From: Beverwykella pulmonaria
Lineage: Eukaryota; Ascomycota; Dothideomycetes; Pleosporales; Melanommataceae
DNA: 64,000 nt
Assembly (NCBI GenBank): GCA_001599595.1
Contig: BCHH01000015.1
Location: forward strand, 401,431 to 465,430
Direction of reading: 5' to 3'
The translations under genes were made by a program, and so were the position numbers. Below the pieces are notes generated by a model. It worked only from the letters and a program-made list of their open reading frames with translations, was not told the DNA's origin and did no database searches. Of this stretch, positions 46,701 through 55,534 are shown one piece after another (positions within the stretch are counted from its first letter, which is position 1; every line of letters begins with the position of its first letter).

Positions 46701-47811
46701 GAAGCATTAACTGTCGGCCGTGTTGTAGCTTGTAAGTTGACCTAATGTTATTACTTGAAATACTAATGAAGAATTAACTGATGGTCGTGGTGTAGCTTGT
46801 AAGTGGACCCGATGTCCATGCTTGACTGGCTGATGAAGCAAGTTGCTAACTGCTAGTCTTGTTTCAGGGAGTAAGTAGATACCTTCTTGTTTAACCGGTT
46901 GGTGAGGCAAGTTGCTAACCTATGGTCGTGCTGTAGGTTGTAAGTGGACCCGATATCCTTACTCGACAGGCTGATGAAGCAAGTTGTTAACTGCTAGTCT
47001 TGTTTTAGGGAGTAAGTAGATACCTTCTTGTTTAACTGGTTGATGAGGCAAATTGCTAACTGATGGCCGTGCTGTAGATTGTAAGTAGACCCGATGTCCT
47101 TACTTGACAGGCTGATCAGGCAAGTCGCTAACTTTTGGTCGTGGTGCAGACTGTAAGTGGAATACCCCATGTCTTTGCCTAGTAGACTTATAAGCAAGTT
47201 ATTAACTGCTGATCTTGTTTCAGGGAGTAAGTGAATACCTTCTTGTTTAACCGGTTGATGAGGCAAGTTGCTAACCGCTGGTCATGCTGTAGATTGTAAG
47301 TAGGCCCGATGTCCTTGCTTGACAGGCTGATCAGGCAAGTCGCTAACTTTTGGTCGTGGTGAAGTCTGTAAGTGGAATGCCCCATGTCTTTGCCTGGTAA
47401 ACTTATAAGCAAGTTATTAACTGCTAGTCTTGTTTCAGGGAGTAAGTGGATACCTTCTTGTTTAACCGGTTGATGAGGCAAGTTGCTAACTGCTGGTCGT
47501 GCTGTAGATTGTAAGTAGACCCGATATCCTTGCTTGACAGGCTGATCAGGCAAGTCGCTAACTTTTGGTCGTGGTGCAGACTGTAAGTGGAACGCCCCCA
47601 TGCCTTTGCCTGGTAAACTTATAAGGGAAATTGCTAACTGCTGTTTGTGGTGAAGGTTGTAAGTGGATCCTGTGTTCTTGTTTGACAAGCTGATAAGGCA
47701 AGTCGCTAATTGCTTGTCATGGTGCAGTGTGTAAGTGGATTCCTATGCATTTTCTATAGTGAGATGCTGGTGATTTGGCGAGAGCGATACTAACTATTAA
47801 TTTAGCCATAG
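43711..47811 (+). CDS. Secreted protein encoded by exon 1 plus 55 three-nucleotide micro-exons
   Basis: Exon 1 (43711-43893, 61 codons, ends in phase 0) encodes a signal peptide (MRSFLLLGMITPLMASA) and four imperfect 8-residue repeats (core IIPDAL). From 43894 to 47805 run 56 consecutive intron-like units. Donors are GTAAGT except intron 7 (GTGAGT) and 19 (GTACGT); acceptors are CAG/TAG except 50 and 54 (AAG). Nearly all have CTAAC, CTAAT or TTAAC 15-25 nt before the acceptor. Adjacent units are separated by exactly 3 nt in all 55 cases, always a sense codon; the last acceptor is followed by CCA TAG. The product would be 117 residues with Cys at 64, 68, 75, 80 and 116 and a Gly/Val/Ile/Thr-rich stretch at 84-115. 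Micro-exon codons: 11 GGA, 7 ACT, 6 GTT, 5 each ATT, CTT, TGT, 16 others. Without splicing a 77-residue protein results. No family recognised; splicing untested. Confidence 0.7.
43894..47805 (+). repeat. Tandem array of 56 intron-like units (59-79 nt)
   Basis: Unit consensus: gtaagtggataccttcttg, a variable middle, gatgaggcaagttgctaact, ggtcgtggtgcag, then 3 nt and the next gtaagt. Unit lengths vary (59, 62-66, 68, 69, 71-73, 75, 79; most often 66 or 69). Later units fall into subtypes tied to the following codon: tcttgtttcag precedes GGA, gtgctgtag precedes ATT or GTT, gtggtgcag precedes ACT, gtggtgtag precedes CTT. Higher-order copies of two or three units occur after ~45400, implying recent tandem growth. 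One ambiguous base n at 45795. Confidence 0.95.
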
Positions 47812-48139
47812 TTCGGAAAGAGGTAGCTGTTGCAGAGATGGATACGATAGTTTTTTCCGTTGTATGGAGTTCCTAAATAGGTTTCAGCTCAGGCCGGACG
47901 AAACGGGTTACTGTCACTACTATACATGAGTTGCGAATATCAATTTCATTCTATTAGAGCAGGTTCATCCTTAATATTGCTGTGGCGTACATTCTATCGT
48001 TGTGTAAAACTCGCTAGACTTAATCTTTGCCTGGGCGAGATCTAGCTCGGCAACATAGTTAAAGGGATTGGAAACAAACATCCCTCAGCTAAATTGAACT
48101 AACCAAAAGTGCTCTAGGTAGAAACATTTTTCATGAATT
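47812..48139. other. Presumed 3' flank of the micro-exon gene
   Basis: No open frame of note. Would contain the 3' untranslated region and terminator. Confidence 0.4.
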
Positions 48140-48345
48140 ATTTGTGTAACGAAAAAGACGTCTGAATTATATATTTCTTGTAAGCCGAGGACACCATCAG
48201 GTCACGTGGATATACCACTGACTAATCAGTCCGTCATCTATATACATCAGCTGTACATACTTCACATACAATACACATCTTGACACTCTTTCCTCCACGC
48301 TCCAGCTTACATTTCTAGAATAGACATATATATACAGCTTACAAA
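48140..48345 (-). repeat. M2 fragment split by a family S repeat
   Basis: Bases 48140-48178 and 48312-48345 match 20845-20910 (aaaaagacgtcttaattatatatttct then agaatagacatatat). The break coincides with the 133-bp repeat and its TTTCT duplication, which fixes the order of insertion. Confidence 0.7.
48179..48311 (+). repeat. Family S repeat (133 bp), TSD TTTCT
   Basis: TGTAAGCCGAGG to CAGCTTACA, flanked by TTTCT at 48174-48178 and 48312-48316. Closely similar to 38570-38700 and 49452-49583. Confidence 0.9.
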
Positions 48346-49144
48346 TTGATTGAATTCTACTCGATTTCTGCGCTGATTTCTGCCCAGCTATGCCTGGATG
48401 CAGAAGTTTGGCAAACATCCAACGCTTTGTCGCACGAATCAGCGCGCACAGGTTCACCACACGGGTATAGCTAGCTGTTCCCTCGCCTACACATATAGTC
48501 TGGTCTATCTCTCACGCATCATCATCAGGGAAGTAGGTGTTTATCTTGTTTGTAACGCTTCATTTGGGGTCGTAAGCTCAGGGGCAGCTCCCGTAGTTGA
48601 GTCTCGTGTGAGAGTTCTCATGGCCTAGTCACGTGCGAGCGATGAGATACCCTCCGAGGGTACTCAGGAGCCTACAGATATTGGAAAGTACGTAGTACGT
48701 AGTAGTACTCTGAGTGGGAGCTGGTCACCCGGCCTCGGACTATATACAGAAAAGCAAAGAATCAAATAAATGCAAAAAAAACAACGCAACGCAAGTAGTT
48801 TTGAGTTCGTGTTGAACTTGTTAGGAGGGTGGGTAGGGATACAAATTGAGCCATATTGGCCTATTGAGCGTACAATGAGGCTATTGATGATGACTGAGGA
48901 GAGATGGACAAGGTGGAGGAGAAGCACGAGGAAGTTCTGCCCTGAGGCACCAAAGCCCGTGCCGGGACTTGGCATCAACCACGTGATATAGAACCAACCA
49001 CTTTTTTCTACAACAATATACCATTTGTCTCAAGATCAATTGCCGGAGCCTGGTGTAAATCTAAAGGAGAGATAGAACGACGGTAAGACAGCTCTTCACC
49101 AAACCGCATTTAATGGCTATGTTGTGATGGTGGATAGACTTGTG
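48346..49144. other. Stretch without a recognised gene
   Basis: Frames at 48398-48628 and 48664-48991 on both strands lack domain or splice support. Confidence 0.4.
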
Positions 49145-49290
49145 TCACGATGAGAAGAGGCGGTTAATCGTCTGATGGGTAGAGTGTGAAAGCCGTGAAG
49201 AGCTGACTGCTCGCACGACGACTATATATCCTTCAAGGGAAGCTAGCTAGAATAGGACATATGATAGAACACGTGCGACACGTAACAATT
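49145..49290 (+). repeat. Dispersed repeat family G, copy 1
   Basis: About 145 bp from tgtcacgatgagaagagg to acacgtgcgaca. Relatives at 50184-50355 (inverted) and 60943-61105. Short matching ends (TGTC... / ...GACA) suggest a small non-autonomous DNA element; no clear target duplication. Confidence 0.6.
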
Positions 49291-49451
49291 TGTGGAGCTT
49301 TGTATGTCAGGTGTCATGGAAAAGTACTCTAAAGTGGCGCTGGAGGTGATAGTGGGGCAAACGGCTGCAGTTTACGTTGCGATTCAGATACAATGTCATG
49401 GAAAGATGCTCTATGAATGAGTCCCAATTCCAGTTTTTGTTCGACAACATG

Positions 49452-49583
49452 TGTAAGCTGAGGACACCATCAGGTCACGTGGATATATCACTGACTAATC
49501 AGTCCGTTATATATATCACAGCTGTACATGCATCACATAGAGCACACACCTTGACACCTTTTTCCTCCGTCCTCCAGCTTACA
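49452..49583 (+). repeat. Family S repeat (132 bp), TSD ACATG
   Basis: TGTAAGCTGAGG to CAGCTTACA, flanked by ACATG at 49447-49451 and 49584-49588. Confidence 0.9.
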
Positions 49584-49639
49584 ACATGCTATATTACTCT
49601 ATAACCTTAAAGACAGCTAGATAAACAACCTATTGCTTG

Positions 49640-49747
49640 TGTAAGCAAGAGTGCGGAGGAAAAAGGTGTCAAGATGCGTATTGTATGTGAAGTATGTACA
49701 GCTGATATTATGGTGTCCACGTGACATGATGGTGTCCTGGGCTTACA
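49640..49747 (-). repeat. Family S repeat, internally deleted inverted copy
   Basis: Both ends of the family are present (tgtaagcaagagtgcgg ... gggcttaca), but ~25 bp including the actgactaatcagtc core are missing. No target duplication found. Confidence 0.75.
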
Positions 49748-49754
49748 TGTTAAG

Positions 49755-49930
49755 TGCATTGCTGCCTTGGAAATCGCATGGCTGCGAGTCCTATTTCTAC
49801 TTTCCACCCTTTACTACATCACAATAGGAACATTACTGTCGGCCCGTAGGTCACATGATGAGCCACCTCCATGTTTTCTTTCACTATCTTGGCAGGCTCC
49901 TAGCATTCTTGGTAAGACTATAGATATGGC
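49755..49930 (+). repeat. M2 end fragment followed by repeat H
   Basis: Bases 49755-49835 match one end of M2 (gtgcattgctgcc ... ccctttactacatcac). Bases 49838-49930 match 58737-58855 (tcggcccgt.ggtcacatgatga ... cttggcaggctcctgc). No coding content. Confidence 0.55.
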
Positions 49931-50183
49931 TTCGGTAGCTCCTTTGTAGAATCAATATAATTAACATCAATATACAATCAACTTCGTCAGATCACGATAG
50001 TTGCTATTGAATAGCTCGAACTTAGTCATTTAAGTAACATCCACTGCTTTGAGTTTTTGCAATCTGTAGAATTCTGCTAGAGAATTAACAATGCTCATGT
50101 CCGCAAATACAATAATCAAGCGAGGCAGGGGCCTAAGCCGATCAATAGTGCCTTAGATGAAGTATTTGTGGCGAAGAGTGTCA

Positions 50184-50355
50184 CGTGTTACACATATTCT
50201 ACCATCTGTCCTTCTCTAGCTAGCTACCCTTCATGGGTATATATAGTCATCGTGCGAGCAGTCAGCTCATCACGGCTTTCACACTCCTTATATACAAATT
50301 TACTCATCAGGCGATTGACTGCTTCCACTCATCGTGTCAGTTCGTCCAATAATCA
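50184..50355 (-). repeat. Dispersed repeat family G, copy 2
   Basis: Inverted relative of 49145-49290, recognised by gctagctaccctt, ggtatatatagtc and cacggctttcacac. Confidence 0.6.
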
Positions 50356-50439
50356 GTTCGGTTTTTGTCACATAGTGTCAATCATCCGAATAATTGATGT
50401 GTACTAAAGGGTGCGAATGTTTTTTGGGGCTAAGCAATC

Positions 50440-50812
50440 GTTAGAGGATGTATATATATCCATGATGGTGCGCCGTAGCGAAGAGCTACTTTGCCCGAAT
50501 CTACCTCAGGCGATGGTTGAAAACTTGGATGCATCGTGCAGTGAAACGGTCTTGGCTTCTTTCCAACACCCAGCCTAAAAAAAAAGTGGAACAACGAAAA
50601 AACTACCGGACCATAAACAAGAAGACAATTGATTCATTTATTCTGTGTACATGCATATATATTTTTCTTTAAAATACATACAACGAACTAGTACCGAACT
50701 GCTATCAAACACATCTTGTACATCTTGTTTAGTGCATTGCTGCCTCAGACATCACACGGCTGCGATTTGCACCCTTACCCTCCTTTTTCTATATCACACC
50801 TTTAAACCCCCC
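50440..50812 (+). repeat. M2 repeat family copy
   Basis: Begins with the gcgccgtagcgaagagct block and ends with the shared end gtgcattgctgcctcagac ... tatatcacacc. It abuts the 3' end of the kinase-like pseudogene and may have truncated it. Confidence 0.6.
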
Positions 50813-50814
50813 CG

Positions 50815-51721
50815 GTTAGTATAATAGTAGCCCAAAGGGCTGATAAATAGTTTCTTCGAGGGATATTCTTCGTTCCCTAATCGTAGAGAGTCAGAGACCC
50901 GCTACCAGAATAATGCACTAGTATCCCCCGCAACTAACGTCCCGTCAGCGGTTATGGCCAACACCGTCTCCAGGTGACCTTCACCAGTGAAAAAGGTCTC
51001 GTCAAGCCTAATTTCAGCTTGAGAAAGATTGAATTTCTCAATATGATGCCGGAAATCGTGTAGCAGGATTGAGACTTTGGTCAATGTCGCCTGATGCGGG
51101 GTTACAAGCGAGAACAAAATGTCATGATATCGACAGAGACGGCAGAGCACAGCTTTGGCAGTCTGTAGCAATTCACGTAAATGAGCAATTATGTAATTGT
51201 CGTAGATGGTCGGCTTCTTTCTGTATCAACTAGACGGCGTTGCATCACGACTTCAGCGAGGACGTCCAGGTAGAGTATATGTGAAAACGTGTCCAGGTCA
51301 CTTTGAGTATACACCGGCCGTTCTTTCTCTTCTTCTTCTCCTTCAGGCCAGAATATGAAGTGGCCGGTAACAACAGCAACTTGTCCGCTATTAGCGCATC
51401 TTTTTCAATCATTTCAATAGCAGATTGGCGCCAATGTTCCTTATCTTGCTCTTCTAGTTTCTGAAAGGCCATAAAACCGCCGAGAACAAGGTTAGCAATC
51501 ATCTCTAAGCATTCATAGAATGTAAAGCCCTTCTGTCCCAGTGTTTACTTCAACTGATTCAGCAGAAATGTCTTCCCAGAACTAGAGACTCAGTAAAGGC
51601 CAATAATTCTTACTTTGCCACTGATAGAAGGATAGTCTCCAAATGCACGCGATTAATTTGGATGATGATACGTCGTCGATCTAGGCACACCGCCTGATAC
51701 GTTCTTGCTGTGAAGAAACAT
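50815..51721 (-). pseudogene. Broken P-loop kinase / HAD phosphatase-like fusion gene
   Basis: Reading minus from an ATG at 51721: GDYPSISGKVRIIGLY, a stop (TGA), then SSGKTFLLNQLK, a damaged Walker A P-loop, another stop, then the block MIANLVLGGFMAFQKLEEQ and frame-shifted TGHFIFWPEG and LDTFSHILYLDV. The later part (50902-51171) has LFSLVTPHQATLTKVSILL and VLAITADGTLVAGDTSALFW, where the phosphatase motif DxDxTL is altered to TADGTL. This layout matches a conserved ascomycete protein with an N-terminal AAA-type kinase and a C-terminal phosphoserine-phosphatase-like domain, recalled from general knowledge. At least three stops and one frameshift; 3' end lost at repeat M2. Confidence 0.65.
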
Positions 51722-52208
51722 TGTAATGATAACTTAAGTTTTTGAGAGGGTTGGTAGAAGGAGTGGCCAAAATAAATTCAGCCATTGAGGAGGTTTTAGG
51801 CAACTAAGGAGGGAAACTAGAGAACTGTCACGGTATATATTTTATTCTATACGCACCTCACCCTATTGGGTTCACTGCACCTTTTTAGGTAGCGCTGGTC
51901 GAGTGGTATAGAGCTTGCTCCTGACAAGAACAGATATAAAAGTCGCCAAATGGCTCCTAAGATTTTTCAGTCAGTTTTCTAAAAGGAACTTCACCAGATT
52001 ATATCAGATTACTCACAGGACTATCTTTGAGTTTGCAATGAATTCATGCTTAATTATCCAAACTCAAGCTTAAAATTCTAATAGTGCTTCTTACCCCTCA
52101 GATCAAACAACAACTATTGGCCAATCTACATCTACCACATCATGCTTACTCTGTAGTGTAACTCGAGCCTCATCGTAGCTGAGCCTAGTAATCGCTAAAA
52201 GCACATCC
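51722..52208. other. Spacer between two minus-strand genes
   Basis: No gene seen. A TATA-like gatataaaagtc lies near 51930 without an evident plus-strand gene after it. Confidence 0.4.
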
Positions 52209-52667
52209 TTAAGGGAGAAGAGGCCAGAATCGTCGCAGCCGGCTCCCAATTCGTATGAATGTTACTGGATCGATTTGATGACGAGAGGCAACTTCTGCAA
52301 GCTTATGATCTTTGCTGGGGTTCACCACCTCACATACTAAGTTGTGTTGAGGAGCATTGGAGAGCTGAGCTACTACTCGATAGAATTTCCAGCGCAATGT
52401 GTATTTCGCTAGCATATACACATATACCAAAACATGGTGAGGGGTGGAAAGGGGCGGCAACTTCCGGACTGGAAACCCATCGTGTTGGCCTCGACTGATA
52501 GAAAAGAAGACATCTGATGTCTCGCTGAGTTTTCGCAAGCGTGTTGCAGTCCGACGTTCCAATAATTCCTCTAGAAGCCGATCCCGATACCAAGATGGAG
52601 GTGATTGCAGTGAAAGACCCAACATTTCATGCCACCGACGTAGAAAACCGTTATTTGTGTGACGCAT
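52209..52667 (-). CDS. Conserved hypothetical protein, 152 residues
   Basis: Single exon from ATG 52667 to the stop at 52209, no interruptions. Contains RRWHEMLGLSLQSPPSWYRDR, a Glu/Arg-rich helix (LLEELLERRTATRLRKLSET), VFFSISRGQHDGFPVRKLPP, a membrane-like or amphipathic stretch (HVLVYVYMLAKYTLRW) and ends RLRRFWPLLP. I recognise this end-to-end pattern as a widespread ascomycete protein of unknown function, though I cannot name the family. No signal peptide. It lies upstream of the broken kinase-like gene in the same orientation. Sequence looks unmutated, so probably active. Confidence 0.65.
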   Translation of the reverse strand: MRHTNNGFLRRWHEMLGLSLQSPPSWYRDRLLEELLERRTATRLRKLSETSDVFFSISRGQHDGFPVRKLPPLSTPHHVLVYVYMLAKYTLRWKFYRVVAQLSNAPQHNLVCEVVNPSKDHKLAEVASRHQIDPVTFIRIGSRLRRFWPLLP

Positions 52668-53491
52668 CTTATTTGGTAGCTGATAAGTAGTGGTCGGTCA
52701 AGAAATATCGGCTGTTTTATGTGCACTTGAGAACCAAGGTGCATAAGGGGCAAAGATGAGTGCGAAGAATAAGGAAGTGGAAGGCGTGAGGTTAGGGCTG
52801 ACTAGCAGAAAAGCTTGGATCGCTAAGGATTATTAATACAAACGCTGATGCTATCCTGCTTTCGGCGAGTTCCATCTGCTAGAGGTCGCAACGTCCTGTA
52901 TTGGGTTAGCGCGAACCGCAGTGTTGACGCAGCTCAACGCAACGCCCAATATGCTTAGTGTCAAATTGTCCTCCCTTTCCCTTCTTTATCGACCACCCTC
53001 CCTTGTAGCTACCCTGCAAGCCGCAACTACCTACTTCTTGAATGAGCGCTACTCAGCTCTTCGGAGAGGAAGGACAGCAATTAACACTTCGCCATGTGGC
53101 AATAATCCCATGGTTTTTCAATCTTCACCGCTACACTTTACAGCACAAATAATCTTTACCTCGCAGCCTGCAGGATCCTAGGAAGAGATGAGAGTGTCCA
53201 AGCGCGCTCCATATTTGACTTACGCTGTCTATAGTTACCAGGGCAGATTTGGGTACTGTCTCATTACTGCCTAAAAAGTTTGTCACGGACATTCATAACA
53301 CAGCCTTACCCCACTTGTAGAGCGTGTACTATGCCGTGTAACATGCTCACAATGTTGACCGGATCTTGATTCAGGAACCACCATGATTCATACTCTAGCG
53401 CCATATAAGGTCGCATGTTGGCAGCAGTTTAGATAAAAAAAGTCATGCAATACACCATTCGATACTATCTACCTTACAATTTATCACAGTT
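52668..53491. other. Intergenic, no gene recognised
   Basis: Upstream regions of the two flanking divergent genes. A Leu-rich frame at 52921-53181 has no clear signal-peptide cleavage or domain. Confidence 0.45.
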
Positions 53492-55534
53492 ATGAATCTC
53501 GATTACGTACAAACAAAGATCAATTACAAGTTTGCGGATATTGAGCTACTTCGCTCTGCTCTTAAGGCAGCGCATAGAAACGACGAGGAAGGAACATCCG
53601 ATGACGGTAACAGGGGTTTAGCTAGGATCGGGTTTTGCGCTGTGGAGATGGTGGAGACACTCAATGCCATTGTTGTGGAGAATAACACCAAGAGTAGGTT
53701 CTATTACCTATTACTTCGTTGGCAGATTTCACAACCGAATAGGGGACTTGAATACCCGTGACCATTGGTTTAGGAGCAAACAAAGGCGTGCGGCTGTATG
53801 CGAAATATTAGGGATAGACCACTATATTATACAAAGCATCCGGCAACAACACGAAAAGCCGTCCTCGACGGTTCTCGCAAACGCTTTGAGCGCCGTCATT
53901 GGCGCTGTCTGGCTCGACTTGCAGAGACGAAACGAGAGTATCTCGGATATTTTGGGACAGGTTATCGGGGTTTTACGCCGAATAGATGAAGTTATCGCTG
54001 ATACGCCAGAAGGTGGGATCTCAACTACAGATGAGAGCAGGCCTCTGGCTTCGGAAGGAAACCATGGTGTCCAAGAGAGTATAACCGGAGAGGCACCGAA
54101 CTTCACTTCGCTGAACGAAATTTCGGGTCAAAATATCAATCCTACGGAAGTTTTCATGCTCCAGTCATTAGGCGAAAGCCAGAATGGTACTCTCCTGGGC
54201 ACCGATCTAACATCGTTTTCTTCCGATAGCTTCCAATCAGATCTAGAGCCCCCCTTATTTAACGAGGCTCGAGGTATATTACACGACCTACAAGATTTTG
54301 CATGTCACTGACACTCGCACAGCTTATATCCAAGATATGGACTTTATGGACTTTATGGACTTTGATTCAAATACAATTGGAAGCATCTGGACCAGTAACG
54401 CGCTTCATGGATTCAATGAACCGGACAAACATCAAGAGCAGAGAGTCCAAGTCAGAAATGAACGAATAGCCGATGCTCGCCAAGGTTCTTTGAACACAGC
54501 CGAGAATTCACAGCTGACTGTCACACTTGGAAAGAGAAAGTACTCGCACAATCACGAAGGACAGCCATGTGATACCTCATTGCATCAAAGACTTGTTAAT
54601 GAGGAAATGGAAAAATTGAATAGCTTCCCAACCTATATTCGTGGCGATCTGGAAGATCTCCTAGACCATCCCCATATTGAAGAACTTAGCGCGGAGGCTT
54701 CGAGGGTGATGCAGCTGCGTTTGTTATACTTCTTAATTGGCAGCTGTCAATCGCTCATAAAATTCAAAGAAACACTCCGCATTGCCAGAGACATGCCAAG
54801 TGACTCTATCTATACCCTAAGGCCAGATTTATGTTCTACGGAGAGATTCAGGGAGATTTGTCGTCTCGACAACCAAGAAGCGCTTTGTGTTCTTCTGAAG
54901 CGGTATCATGTCATTAAGTTATTTGAAACAGAGCAGTCTAGCCTCCTTCAGAGCAATGAAGTTATTGTAGAGACGCCATCGACTTTTGGCATGGGTCATA
55001 GAGCGAGGGCGGGCAATCCTGCCATGAGACTGGAGGCAGATTTGACAGATGCGGTGATGGGCAAGATACGACCAGATTTAGAAAAAGGGGCACCGGGGTT
55101 CCAGAGAATTCGATCACAAATTTCGCAGTTGCGGAGACTGGCGAAAGTGTTGCAAATATTGACCGAAACATACGGCTTTGGGATCCTCGCATTGCTTCCA
55201 TCTGGTCCTACCTTATCAGATTTCCATCTCACCGACAACATGTAAGTACTCAAGTTTTATTATCGAAAGGAGAAAAGTTAATTAGTTTAGGCTGTTGTCT
55301 ATTACTGAGAATAAGTTCAGGCTCTTTACCGATATTCTATATCGGAAGCAAGGGCCGGTTCTGAAACGGCTTAGCAAAGCCGTTGAGCCTGCCCTCATGG
55401 CGCTAGTAAACGGATACTTGTCATCCTTCAGCTTATTTCCAATCGAGTTTACGGATTTGACAGTTTTCGAGCGCTTACCAAAAGGCTCACAGAATATTTT
55501 CGAACATTTAATCCAACCAACATATGGTGGCTAA
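53492..55534 (+). CDS. RNase III-domain-like protein with long C-terminal region, four exons
   Basis: Exons 53492-53693, 53743-54273, 54323-55241 and 55291-55534. All three introns are exactly 49 nt, GT-AG, in phase; intron 2 has CTGAC near its end. Product 631 residues. Residues 1-130 follow the RNase III fold: NYKFADIELLRSALKAAH, GNRGLARIGFCAVEMVETL, HWFRSKQRRAAVCEILGID and STVLANALSAVIGAVWLDLQ. The signature that normally reads ERLEFLGDAVL has ARIGFCAVEM, so the acidic residues that bind metal are missing, suggesting a non-catalytic RNase III-like protein. The remaining ~480 residues are unassigned, with a DMDFMDFMDFD repeat and a basic KRKYSHN. The first intron removes ~16 residues of an alternative reading and is the least certain. 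Related small RNase III proteins in fungi are of unknown role. Confidence 0.7.

Noticed and set aside
44129..47688. A series of long minus-strand open frames with a repeated motif (PVKQEGIYLLPETR)
   Set aside because: They are the reverse reading of the tandem intron units. They have no shared start, overlap in several frames, and their periodicity follows the DNA repeat. The plus-strand splice signals explain the array better.
43894..47805. CRISPR array or plain satellite
   Set aside because: The host is a fungus, units are not constant repeats with unique spacers, and each unit carries donor, branch and acceptor with a fixed 3-nt spacing, which a neutral satellite would not keep.
49640..49747. 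Target duplication for the inverted family S copy
   Set aside because: Flanks GCTTG and TGTTA do not match; the copy is internally deleted and probably rearranged.
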